Source: Alcanivorax sp.
GTDB taxonomy: Bacteria; Pseudomonadota; Gammaproteobacteria; Pseudomonadales; Alcanivoracaceae
Assembly: GCF_002733835.1 (NCBI RefSeq)
Contig: NZ_NVWY01000006.1
Coordinates: 1-64,000, forward strand
Length of the DNA: 64,000 nucleotides
Direction of reading: 5' to 3'
Part shown: positions 24,222-32,256 of the stretch, one piece after another
Numbering within the stretch: position 1 is the first letter of the stretch
Layout of the letters: each line of letters begins with the position of its first letter
The notes under the pieces: model-generated
Databases searched by the model: none
What the model saw: only the letters and a program-made list of their open reading frames with translations
What the model was told of the DNA's origin: nothing
Translations under genes and position numbers: made by a program

Positions 24222-24669
24222 ACTCGGGAATTGCATGCCAGGAGGTGTGCCTAGAGCGGTTGTTGATTCTCTTCGTGCTAAAAAAAGAGGTAGAAGTCCT
24301 TAGCTGCTAATGACTAATAGCGTTACTAGGCTTGAAGGTGTGTGCAGGTGGGCTCCGTATTGTCCGCTAGATTCCATGGTGATCCGTCACGATCCAGAAA
24401 CCAAGTGTAGGTTATGGTATAGCAAGTGACCCTTTTGGCAATGATGGCCAGTTAAATAAGCCTAAACACACCTGTGCATCATCGGCGTATGTTGGCTCAG
24501 GTCCGCGCTCACAGGTCCTCCGGAGAATACATCATGGTTAAAGTCGGCCATGATAAAGGGATTGGTGAAAGGAATCATGACAGATCTCCATGGTCGTGCG
24601 ACGGGCCAGGGAGCCTGGCGTGGTTTGTTTTTAATAAACGGCAAGCAGAACGGGCAAGAGGGAAGGGTG
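24222..24669. other. gene-free region between IS and glucosaminidase gene
   Basis: About 450 bases without a supported gene. Frames overlapping it lack plausible composition. The only conspicuous elements are a GGAGAATACATC ATG at ~24522-24536 that leads into a short unconvincing frame, and the glucosaminidase ribosome binding site at the end. Probably degraded sequence next to the IS. Confidence 0.4.
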
Positions 24670-25590
24670 ATGACAAGAACCATGTTCGCCGCGTTGCTGA
24701 TGTTGTGTAGCTGTTCCGCACTGGCGTTGGATTACGCCGAGGCTACCGGGGGCGAGAGCAGGGTCAGTGTGGTGATTATTGATGATTATCGCGCGGTGCT
24801 CGAGTTGTTTGAACAGCTTCATTACACCGATAAAAGCTGGGTGGAAGGCGACCGCCATGTGCCCAGGCTTTACCTCTCCACAGTGCCGGAGCAGTGGGGC
24901 AAGGGTGTCAGCCGTGAGATCAGTGTCAGCCTCAAGAAGAAACTGTTCTTCCGTGCTGTGGGGCCGTTGATACTGCGCAGTAATGAATTGATTCAGCAGG
25001 ACCGGGAACGCTTACTTGGCCTGCAGATGGAATCTGCGTTGTCCGTTGACGATAACCACTGGCTCCAGCAGCTGGCCGACCAGTACCGGGTGGAAACAGG
25101 CGGCAAGGAGCGAATCGCTGAGTTGTTACGCCGGGTCGATGTGATTCCGCCTTCGCTGATTTTGGCTCAGGCAGCGGAGGAGAGCGGCTGGGGGACCTCC
25201 CGTTTTGCATTCGCTGGTAACGCCCTGTTTGGGCAATGGACGTGGGGAGGGAAGGGGATCACTCCGCAGAGCCAGCGTAGCGGGATGGGCAATTACAAAA
25301 TCGCGGCCTTTGATGCGCCACTGCAGTCGGTACAAGCCCATGCGTTGAATCTCAATAGCCACCCGGCCTATACGCATTTTCGCACTCTGCGGGCAAACAG
25401 CCGAAAGGCTGGCAGGCCGTATACCGGCCTCGATGCGGCCGCTACCCTTGATAGGTACTCCGAACGGGGGGCGGCATATGTGAAGTCCCTGCAATCAATC
25501 ATTAAGTACAACAAGCTTCAGGGCACGGATGCTGCGCGTTTCGCAGACATGCATGCCATGGTGCTGGTGCCGGCGGATCAAGCTAGGTAG
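24670..25590 (+). CDS. Bax-like periplasmic/secreted glucosaminidase
   Basis: A 306-residue protein of the Bax/FlgJ-like N-acetylglucosaminidase family (glycoside hydrolase 73 type), which cleaves peptidoglycan. The signal peptide is MFAALLMLCSCSALALDYAEA; the catalytic region has PPSLILAQAAEESGWGTSRF (Glu in AAEESGWG) and ALFGQWTWGGKG, then NYKIAAFDAPLQSVQAHALNL and a C-terminal YTGLDAAATLDRYSERG, all typical of Bax. The ATG at 24670 is used because it follows GAGGGAAGG and gives a clean signal peptide; the longer frame to 24550 does not. Confidence 0.8.
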   Translation: MTRTMFAALLMLCSCSALALDYAEATGGESRVSVVIIDDYRAVLELFEQLHYTDKSWVEGDRHVPRLYLSTVPEQWGKGVSREISVSLKKKLFFRAVGPLILRSNELIQQDRERLLGLQMESALSVDDNHWLQQLADQYRVETGGKERIAELLRRVDVIPPSLILAQAAEESGWGTSRFAFAGNALFGQWTWGGKGITPQSQRSGMGNYKIAAFDAPLQSVQAHALNLNSHPAYTHFRTLRANSRKAGRPYTGLDAAATLDRYSERGAAYVKSLQSIIKYNKLQGTDAARFADMHAMVLVPADQAR

Positions 25591-25752
25591 GCCCTCCAAT
25601 CCCGCCACCGATCCTCCCAATTGACCGTTGATAACCAAACGCAACCAATCTGGTAATGCTCTGCCGCGAAAAAACCGGATGATAGGGTGTTTGTGGCTGC
25701 GTGTTTAAGCACTTGGCTATGAGCGGACGAATAACAATAAGGAGCAGGAAGC

Positions 25753-27108
25753 ATGGCCCGTAAACTGTCCATTATGGATTCCGGCTGGCTGATGATGGAA
25801 ACCCGTGAGACCCCGATGCATGTGGGTGGGCTGGCGTTGTTCGCCATTCCGGAGGACGCGCCTGCGGATTACATGGAAGGCATCTATCGCTATCTGGTGG
25901 AGGTGAATGGAATCTGCCGTCCCTTCAATCAGAAGATTCAGTCGCACTTGCCCATGCGCATGGACGCCGCCTGGGTGGAAGACAAGACTTTTGATATCGA
26001 TTACCACGTGCGCCATTCTGCTTTGCCGCGCCCGGGGCGGGTGCGCGAGCTGCTGGCGCTGGTGTCGCGGCTGCACGCTCAGCGTCTGGATCCCAGCCGC
26101 CCACTCTGGGAGAGCTACCTGATCGAAGGGCTGGAAGGCAACCGCTTTGCCCTTTATACCAAGATGCACCATTCCATGGTGGACGGGGTGGCTGGTATGT
26201 ACCTGATGCAATCGCGGTTGGCCACCAGTGCCAAAGACCGCTTGCCGGTACCCTGGTCCGGTGAATGGGATGCGGAGAAGAAGCCGAGAAAGAGCAGTGG
26301 TGCCCCTGCGGCAAATACGGGTATGAAAGGCACGGTGAATAACCTGCGCCGGGGCAGTGGCCAGCTGGTAGACCTGTTGCGCCAGCCCAAAGATGGCAAT
26401 GTGAAAACGATTTATCGGGCGCCGAAAACCCAGCTCAACCGGCGAGTGACCGGCGCCCGACGCTTTGCTGCCCAGTCCTGGTCTCTGCCACGCATCAAGG
26501 CAGCGGCCAAACAGCATGGCGGTACCGTCAATGATATTTTTCTGGCCATGTGTGGCGGGGCCCTGCGGCGTTACCTGTTGAGCCAGGACGCGTTACCGGA
26601 CCAGCCGCTGGTGGCTCAGGTGCCGGTGTCGTTGCGCAGTGCGGACCAGGCGGGCGACGGTGGTAATGCGATCACCACCGTGCAGGTCAGCCTGGGAACG
26701 CATATCGCCGAGCCGCTGAAGCGGCTGGCAGCGATTCAGGATTCCATGAAAGGGGTGAAGTCCCGGCTTGGCGATATGCAGAAATCCGAGATCGATGTCT
26801 ATACCGTACTCACCAATGTGCCGTTGTCGCTTGGCCAGGTGACGGGCTTGTCCGGACGGGTAAGCCCGATGTTCAATCTGGTGATTTCCAATGTGCCAGG
26901 GCCCAAAGATCCGCTGTATCTCAACGGCGCCGAAATGTTGGCTTCTTACCCTGTGTCGTTGGTACTGCATGGCTATGCGCTTAACATCACCGTGGTGAGC
27001 TACAAGGACAGCCTGGAGTTCGGTGTTATCGGTTGCCGCGATACGCTGCCGCATATCCAGCGGTTTCTGGATTACTTTGAAGAGTCGCTGGTTGAACTGG
27101 AAAGTTGA
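25753..27108 (+). CDS. wax ester synthase/acyl-CoA:diacylglycerol acyltransferase
   Basis: A 451-residue bifunctional WS/DGAT, which joins fatty acyl-CoA to long-chain alcohols or diacylglycerol to make storage wax esters and triacylglycerol, at the cytoplasmic face of the membrane. The catalytic motif HHSMVDG is at 139-145; other family blocks are DVNDIF-type TVNDIFLAMCGGALRRYL (~255-273), PLVAQVPVSLR, and NLVISNVPGPKDPLYLNGAE near 375. Length and motifs match the Acinetobacter and Alcanivorax AtfA enzymes. Ribosome binding site AAGGAGCAGGAAGC. Monocistronic by context. Strong pointer to a hydrocarbon-using marine bacterium. Confidence 0.95.
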   Translation: MARKLSIMDSGWLMMETRETPMHVGGLALFAIPEDAPADYMEGIYRYLVEVNGICRPFNQKIQSHLPMRMDAAWVEDKTFDIDYHVRHSALPRPGRVRELLALVSRLHAQRLDPSRPLWESYLIEGLEGNRFALYTKMHHSMVDGVAGMYLMQSRLATSAKDRLPVPWSGEWDAEKKPRKSSGAPAANTGMKGTVNNLRRGSGQLVDLLRQPKDGNVKTIYRAPKTQLNRRVTGARRFAAQSWSLPRIKAAAKQHGGTVNDIFLAMCGGALRRYLLSQDALPDQPLVAQVPVSLRSADQAGDGGNAITTVQVSLGTHIAEPLKRLAAIQDSMKGVKSRLGDMQKSEIDVYTVLTNVPLSLGQVTGLSGRVSPMFNLVISNVPGPKDPLYLNGAEMLASYPVSLVLHGYALNITVVSYKDSLEFGVIGCRDTLPHIQRFLDYFEESLVELES

Positions 27109-27157
27109 TTCGCTAACCGTTTGCTGTGGGCCGGGATTGTGCCTGCAGCGCTTGCGG

Positions 27158-27192
27158 CTGAGTGGCCGCCTATGGCAGCAGGCGCCACTCAG
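27158..27192. terminator. hairpin between convergent wax synthase and outer-membrane protein genes
   Basis: Stem CTGAGTGG/CCACTCAG continued by CGCCT/AGGCG with a one-base bulge. It lies between convergent genes; neither side shows a long T-run, so it is a weak bidirectional terminator candidate. Confidence 0.4.
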
Positions 27193-27215
27193 CAGTGATG
27201 CAGGCCTTGAAGCTT

Positions 27216-27791
27216 TTAGTCCCGGAAGAACCAGCGCACGCCAACCTCGTATTCAGTCAAATCCAGATCATCGTAATCGCGCAGCGTGGCAGATAGCCCA
27301 ACTTGTTGGGTGACTTTATAAATGGCTTCGATAAGCGAGGCGGTATCCCGAAATAGCACATCGGATTCGCCGATTTCGAGGCCGATATGCCATTTATCGT
27401 TGAATTCGTGTCTGAGCCCGATGTGGTGGTACCAACCGCGTTCGGTAGAACCGTTTTGCAGCTCAAGTTTGTTGTGGTCTGAGCCGGCGAAAATGGACGT
27501 TTTGGCGTTGAATGGATAGTGAACCCCCAAGCCAATTACTGACCAGGATTCTTGCTGTGCGTTTTCTTCTGGCAATCGGACATTACCCGCATGGTAACGA
27601 CCGCGGGCGTGGAACCATTTAAAGGCTGAGACACTGGCCTTTACGGTGCAGGAGCTGCTGTCGCCAAAACCGGAGTAGTCTGTGTTCTGTCTGGAGTAGC
27701 CAATGTCGACGTAATCGAAGGTATTGGAAGCTTGTGCTAATGGGCTAAGGAGACGAGGCGCTGCCAACGCAATGCGATAAAGGGTGTGCAC
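27216..27791 (-). CDS. small outer-membrane beta-barrel-like protein
   Basis: A 191-residue exported protein, probably an eight-strand beta barrel: an N-terminal signal-like stretch (RIALAAPRLLSPLAQA) is followed by alternating aromatic/polar strands (FDYVDIGYSRQNTDY, SVIGLGVHYPF, HIGLRHEFNDKWHIGLEIG) and a C-terminal GVRWFFRD ending near an aromatic residue. The start is a GTG at 27791 with AAGGAC upstream; the longer frame to 27971 runs over low-complexity sequence and is unlikely. No named family. Convergent with the wax ester synthase. Confidence 0.6.
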   Translation of the reverse strand: MHTLYRIALAAPRLLSPLAQASNTFDYVDIGYSRQNTDYSGFGDSSSCTVKASVSAFKWFHARGRYHAGNVRLPEENAQQESWSVIGLGVHYPFNAKTSIFAGSDHNKLELQNGSTERGWYHHIGLRHEFNDKWHIGLEIGESDVLFRDTASLIEAIYKVTQQVGLSATLRDYDDLDLTEYEVGVRWFFRD

Positions 27792-28018
27792 GATGCAGTC
27801 CTTGTCTATTTTATTTATGCGGAGCGGAGGGTAGCGGAAATGACTTGAGGATGGGCAAGTAATTGACTGGTCCTGTGCCCCCCCCCCATCGCGCTTGCCC
27901 TGCCAGATAAAGGCGCGTTTGTGGTCTGTGCGCTGCTTTCTTGCTCCCTCCCTTGTTCTTCTTACCATCATCTTCCCCTAAAATACCCGGCAACCAATCT
28001 CTCTGGAGCAAGATTCGT

Positions 28019-28738
28019 ATGGGCCGCGCCTATCAAAACCGTAAAGAGTCCATGGCGAAAACCTCGGATATGAAAGCCAAGGTATACAGCCGTTATGGTC
28101 GGGAAATTTATGTCAGTGCGAAATCCGGCGGCCTGGACCCTACGGCGAATCTGGCGCTGCGCAGCCTGATTGACCGTGCCAAAAAAGACCAGGTGCCCGG
28201 CCACGTGATCGACAAGGCCATTGAGAAAGCCAAAGGCGGCGGCGGCGAGGATTATTCTCCGGCTCGCTATGAAGGCTACGGCCCGGGTGGTTGCATGGCG
28301 CTGATCGAATGCCTGACGGACAACCCGAACCGCACCTTTGGTGATGTGCGCATGGCCTTCACCAAGACCAAATGCAAGATCGGCACCCAGGGTACGGTGA
28401 GCCACATGTTCGATCACGTGGCCATCTTCGTTTTTGCCCATGCGGACGAAGACGCGGTGCTGGAAGCGCTGATGGAGGCCGATGTGGACGTCAGTGAGAT
28501 CGAAGATGACAACGGCACCCTGACGGTGTTTACCCCGAATACCGAATATTTCAAGGCCAAGCAGGCGTTGACGGAGGCTTTCGGCGAGCTGGAATTCGAG
28601 GTGGATGAAATCCAGTTTGTCCCGCAGAGTTACACTACCATCAGCGCCGAAGACATGGAGCTGTTCGACAAATTCATGGCCATGCTGAATGATCTGGACG
28701 ACGTGCAGAGCGTGTATCACAACGTGGATCTGGGCTGA
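28019..28738 (+). CDS. YebC/PmpR-family protein
   Basis: A 239-residue protein of the YebC/PmpR family, known both as transcriptional regulators and, more recently, as translation factors that relieve ribosome stalling. The start [20 protein letters not shown] is characteristic, followed by [16 protein letters not shown], the [10 protein letters not shown] insertion and the three-domain layout. The ATG at 28019 has GGAGC upstream and the correct family N-terminus (the frame runs back to 27941). It precedes pncC by 52 bases on the same strand. Confidence 0.95.
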   Translation: MGRAYQNRKESMAKTSDMKAKVYSRYGREIYVSAKSGGLDPTANLALRSLIDRAKKDQVPGHVIDKAIEKAKGGGGEDYSPARYEGYGPGGCMALIECLTDNPNRTFGDVRMAFTKTKCKIGTQGTVSHMFDHVAIFVFAHADEDAVLEALMEADVDVSEIEDDNGTLTVFTPNTEYFKAKQALTEAFGELEFEVDEIQFVPQSYTTISAEDMELFDKFMAMLNDLDDVQSVYHNVDLG

Positions 28739-28790
28739 TTACATCGTCCCGGCTTAATTGCCGGCAACATCTGCAACGGAGCATACCCCT

Positions 28791-29279
28791 GTGTTGGATA
28801 ACGACATCCTTGCCGCCGCTGTCGCACTGGCCTCTGCCCTGCAAAAACAGCGTTTGATTCTGGCGACGGCGGAATCCTGTACCGGTGGGGGTATTGCCCA
28901 GGCGCTGACGGGGCTGTCCGGCGCGTCAACGTGGTTTGACCGGGGTTTCGTGACCTATTCCAACGAGGCCAAGGAGGAGATGCTGGGTGTGCAGGCCTCG
29001 ACCCTGGCCTCGGTGGGAGCGGTCAGCGAAGAAACGGCCCTGGAAATGGCGCGGGGAGCCATTACCCATTCCCGGGCCCATGTCTCTGTCGCGGTCACCG
29101 GTATTGCCGGGCCGGATGGCGGCACGCCGGACAAGCCGGTGGGCACGGTCTGGATTGCCTGGGGGCAGAAGCTGGGCTACGCCGAAGCCCGCTGTTTCCA
29201 CTTCGACGGTGATCGCGATGCCGTCCGTCAGCAGACCATCCTGGAAGCCATCTTGGGCTTGAATGCCCGCCTCAAGTAG
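28791..29279 (+). CDS. pncC: nicotinamide-nucleotide amidase (CinA C-terminal domain family)
   Basis: A 162-residue PncC-type amidase, which deamidates nicotinamide mononucleotide to nicotinic acid mononucleotide in NAD recycling. Signature segments: TAESCTGGGIAQALT (~27-41), RGFVTYSNEAKEEMLGV, GAVSEETALEMA and AVTGIAGPDGGTPDKPVGTVW. The GTG at 28791 is chosen (ACGGAGC upstream; family length ~165); an earlier in-frame TTG at 28758 is unlikely. It lies directly ahead of recA, as in pseudomonads and relatives. Confidence 0.9.
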   Translation: MLDNDILAAAVALASALQKQRLILATAESCTGGGIAQALTGLSGASTWFDRGFVTYSNEAKEEMLGVQASTLASVGAVSEETALEMARGAITHSRAHVSVAVTGIAGPDGGTPDKPVGTVWIAWGQKLGYAEARCFHFDGDRDAVRQQTILEAILGLNARLK

Positions 29280-29343
29280 CCACAATCGGGCTATTCATTT
29301 CAGTCTCATCGAGGTGGGGCTGGCACAGCATCAATATGTGAGG

Positions 29344-29390
29344 TTGCAATGGACAGCCAATGCTGTTCATAATACTGTCCATATTGCCAG
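29344..29390 (+). promoter_or_regulatory. recA promoter with LexA-like operator
   Basis: -35 TTGCAA (29344-29349), 18-bp spacer, -10 CATAAT (29368-29373). Immediately after lies CTGT-N8-CCAG (29375-29390), one mismatch from the gammaproteobacterial LexA consensus CTGT-N8-ACAG and preceded by TA as in the consensus. It overlaps the expected transcription start, fitting SOS repression. Confidence 0.7.
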
Positions 29391-29471
29391 CACTGGCCGA
29401 AAGGTCAGATGAGGCAGATCAGATACGGTTGGCGTCAATGAATGACGCGCCGAAAACGGAGAGGGGTCACA

Positions 29472-30506
29472 ATGAGCGATAAAGGTAAGGCGCTGTCCGC
29501 TGCGCTGTCACAGATTGAGCGCCAATTCGGCAAGGGTTCCGTCATGCGCATGGGTGATCGCAAGCGCGAGCGCATGCCGTCCATCTCCACCGGCTCGCTG
29601 GGGCTGGACGTTGCCCTGGGTATTGGCGGGTTGCCCAAGGGGCGGATCGTGGAAATCTATGGCCCTGAATCCTCTGGTAAAACTACCCTGACCCTGAGTG
29701 TGATTGCCCAGGCCCAGAAAAAAGGCGCCACCTGTGCCTTTGTGGACGCGGAGCACGCGCTGGACCCGGATTACGCGGAAAAGCTGGGTGTTAACGTGGA
29801 TGACCTGATCGTCTCCCAGCCGGATACCGGCGAGCAGGCGCTGGAAATCACCGACATGCTGGTGCGCTCTGGTGCAGTGGACGTGGTCATCGTGGATTCC
29901 GTGGCGGCCCTGGTGCCGAAAGCGGAAATTGAAGGCGAGATGGGTGACACCCACGTGGGGCTGCAAGCCCGCCTGATGAGCCAGGCGCTGCGTAAAATTA
30001 CCGGTAATGTGAAAAACGCCAATACGCTGGTGGTGTTCATTAACCAGATCCGCATGAAAATTGGCGTAATGTTCGGTAACCCGGAAACCACCACCGGCGG
30101 TAATGCGCTGAAATTCTACTCCTCCGTGCGTTTGGACATCCGCCGTATCGGCGCAGTGAAACAAGGGGACGAAGTCACCGGTAACGAAACCCGGGTGAAA
30201 GTGGTCAAGAACAAGGTGTCGCCGCCGTTCCGTCAGGCCGAGTTCCAGATTCTCTACGGTCAGGGGATCAACCAGCTAGGCGAAGTGCTGGACCTGGGCG
30301 TGCAGCAGGGTTTGGTGGATAAATCTGGTGCCTGGTACGCCTACAAGGGCGACAAGATCGGCCAGGGCAAACAGAACGCTTGTGAGTATCTGCGTGAGAA
30401 CCCGGCCATTGCCGAAGAAATCGAGACGGAAATCCGCGCCCGCTTGCTGCCGGACCCCACCTCGGAAGCGCCAGTGGAAGAGGACGCTGCGGCTGACGAT
30501 GAGTGA
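29472..30506 (+). CDS. recA: RecA recombinase
   Basis: A 344-residue RecA: DNA strand exchange in homologous recombination and co-protease for LexA cleavage. Walker [10 protein letters not shown] (~64-72), [30 protein letters not shown] (loop L1 region) and [19 protein letters not shown] (loop L2) are intact. ATG at 29472 follows GGAGAGGGGTCACA; the frame starting at 29442 is too early. The C-terminal tail is acidic (EEDAAADDE), as in other RecA proteins. Overlaps recX by 8 bases. Confidence 0.98.
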   Translation: MSDKGKALSAALSQIERQFGKGSVMRMGDRKRERMPSISTGSLGLDVALGIGGLPKGRIVEIYGPESSGKTTLTLSVIAQAQKKGATCAFVDAEHALDPDYAEKLGVNVDDLIVSQPDTGEQALEITDMLVRSGAVDVVIVDSVAALVPKAEIEGEMGDTHVGLQARLMSQALRKITGNVKNANTLVVFINQIRMKIGVMFGNPETTTGGNALKFYSSVRLDIRRIGAVKQGDEVTGNETRVKVVKNKVSPPFRQAEFQILYGQGINQLGEVLDLGVQQGLVDKSGAWYAYKGDKIGQGKQNACEYLRENPAIAEEIETEIRARLLPDPTSEAPVEEDAAADDE

Positions 30507-30963
30507 ACCGCTGACGGAGGCCGAGCTGCGCCAGCGGGCTGTTGCCCTGCTGGCCCGGCGCGATCACGCTCGTCGCGAACTGGTCACCAAGCTGCAACAG
30601 CGGCTGGGTGACCAGCCGGCGCTGACGGCCGTGCTGGCCTGGTGCGAAGAACACGGCTTTATTGATGACCGGCGCTTTGCCGGTTTTTTTGTGCGTGCCC
30701 GCATTGAACGCGGGCAGGGTGCCTTGCGCATTCGCCAGGAACTTCAGCTCAAAGGCGTGGATAACGACTGGATCGCCGAGGCGCTGGAGAATGCTGAGGT
30801 AGACTGGTTTGCCCTGGCCCGAGAGGTTCGCGCCCGACGCTTTCGGCAGTACCCCCAGGATCAGAAAGAAAAGGCCAAACAGCTGCGTTTTTTGCAAAGC
30901 AGGGGGTTTGATGCTGAACAAAGTTTTGCAGCCTTGGACGTCTCGGAAGACGATTTGGACTGA
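30499..30963 (+). CDS. recX: RecX regulatory protein
   Basis: A 154-residue RecX, which caps RecA filaments and limits strand exchange. Three tandem three-helix repeats are visible: [20 protein letters not shown], the [20 protein letters not shown] segment (family hallmark) and [15 protein letters not shown] near the end. The ATG at 30499 lies inside the last codons of recA, so recX is translationally coupled to it and SOS-induced through the same promoter. Confidence 0.95.
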   Translation: MSEPLTEAELRQRAVALLARRDHARRELVTKLQQRLGDQPALTAVLAWCEEHGFIDDRRFAGFFVRARIERGQGALRIRQELQLKGVDNDWIAEALENAEVDWFALAREVRARRFRQYPQDQKEKAKQLRFLQSRGFDAEQSFAALDVSEDDLD

Positions 30964-31305
30964 TCGCTGCTTGTTCCGCCTGTCTATTAGGTAAAACGCG
31001 GAGTGAACCGAATCTCGGCCACTGCGCAGATGTCTTGCTGCAGGAGCGTTGCTGGCGGCGCGATGCCCCAAACCCGGAAAGGTTGTTCACCACGTTCACC
31101 CCATAGGGGTAGAGCTCACCGGTGAAGAGCGGGGAGGGCTCTGTGAACGTTGCTTTCTGTGCTGCGAGTGTTCTTGATCCAGGCATGAATCGCGGCGCCA
31201 GCGACGGGGCTACGGTGCGCTTATACAAGTGAGTGCCCTCAACGCGTTTTGCTGACGGGTGGGTGAGGGTATCCTTGTGCTCTGTGCCCCCGGATTGGAA
31301 ACCCC
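30964..31305. other. gene-free region after recX
   Basis: About 340 bases without a convincing gene. A segment at ~31033-31064 (GCAGGAGCGTTGCTGG and following) resembles the short REP-like palindromic units of pseudomonads, but only one copy is seen in the window. The region ends with the promoter area of the TSUP permease gene. Confidence 0.35.
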
Positions 31306-32073
31306 ATGGAATATCTTTCAGACCCCTGGCTAGCGGCCGCGTTGCTGGGCGCCGGTGTACTGGCGGGGTTTATCAATACTCTGGCCGGGGGCGGTGGTCT
31401 GCTGATCCTGCCGTTGCTGATGCTCACCGGCATGGGCGCTGCGCTGGCCAATGGCACCATGCGGGTGGCGGTGCTGATTCAGAGCGCGGAAGCGGTTCGC
31501 CAGTTCAACAAACGGGGAACTATGCCCTTTGCCGCCTTGCCGGCGATTCTGGTGCCGAGCCTGCTGGGCACCCTGGTGGGCGCCGTGGCGGCGGCGTTTC
31601 TTCCGGAAACCATCCTCAAACCGGTTCTGCTGACGACCCTGGTGGTGGTGGCTGTGCTGATGGTACTGCGTCAGGCGCAAATGTCGCCGGGGCCGGATGC
31701 GATCCCGCTGTCCCCGAACGCGAGCCTGCCCGGGTGGCTCGGCCTGTTTCTGGCCGGGGTGTATGGCGGTTTTGTGCAGGCCGGGGTGGGTTTTGTGCTG
31801 CTGGCGGTGCTGGCGGGGCAGCTGCATTACGATTTGCTGCGCAGCAATGCCCTGAAATTGGCGATCACCGGCAGTTTCACCGTGTTGGCACTGGCGATTT
31901 TTGTGTCCAGGGGGCAAGTCGCCTGGTTGCCGGGGCTGGTCGTTGCGCTGGGTAGCCTGCTGGGCGTGCGGCTGGGTGTGGGGTTCGCGCACAAGGTTTC
32001 CCCCCGTGTGCTCAAACGTATTCTGCTGGTGATGGTGCTGGCGGTATGTCTGGCGGCGGCGATCAAGGGCTAG
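31306..32073 (+). CDS. TSUP-family (TauE/SafE) membrane permease
   Basis: A 255-residue inner-membrane protein with about eight hydrophobic helices, of the TauE/SafE (TSUP) family that exports sulfite or other small organosulfur anions. The family repeat is visible as GVLAGFINTLAGGGGLLILP at the N-terminus and GVYGGFVQAGVGFVLLAVL in the second half. The substrate cannot be read. Monocistronic; followed by an AGCTAG-type inverted-repeat element. Confidence 0.85.
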   Translation: MEYLSDPWLAAALLGAGVLAGFINTLAGGGGLLILPLLMLTGMGAALANGTMRVAVLIQSAEAVRQFNKRGTMPFAALPAILVPSLLGTLVGAVAAAFLPETILKPVLLTTLVVVAVLMVLRQAQMSPGPDAIPLSPNASLPGWLGLFLAGVYGGFVQAGVGFVLLAVLAGQLHYDLLRSNALKLAITGSFTVLALAIFVSRGQVAWLPGLVVALGSLLGVRLGVGFAHKVSPRVLKRILLVMVLAVCLAAAIKG

Positions 32074-32086
32074 AACCGAGCTATGC

Positions 32087-32178
32087 GCCGCTAGCGACTA
32101 GTTTCCAGCTATTAGATTAAAGAGGGGCGACTTCTGGTTTCGGGTTTTTCTCGACGCTTGAAGCTAGTCGCTTGCAGC
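32087..32178. repeat. AGCTAG-rich inverted-repeat element, copy 1
   Basis: Two imperfect inverted arms, 32087-32103 (whose complement reads AACTAGTCGCTAGCGGC) and 32162-32178 (AGCTAGTCGCTTGCAGC), match at 13 of 17 positions and flank ~58 bases between the TSUP gene and alaS. It resembles the element at 56560-56708. Confidence 0.5.
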
Positions 32179-32256
32179 TTACTGAACCATCGCAACCGGG
32201 CCTTGAGGGCGCTATACTCGGCCCTCTCTGACAGCCAGCCAATGATTGTTTCTCCT

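Noticed and set aside
22977-24224. 3-bp target duplication of the IS
   Set aside because: Triplets next to the inverted repeats (TCC and ACT) differ, so I do not claim a duplication.
24534-24710. Short frame starting behind GGAGAATACATC
   Set aside because: Despite a good ribosome binding site, it is charged low-complexity sequence that overlaps the glucosaminidase signal peptide in another frame.
31033-31064. REP-type palindrome after recX
   Set aside because: Only one poorly matching copy in the window, so the family cannot be supported from this sequence.
31233-31955. 240-codon plus-strand frame overlapping the TSUP gene
   Set aside because: Frame-shifted reading of the TSUP gene; Gly/Arg-rich without hydrophobic pattern, while the other frame gives a clean membrane protein.
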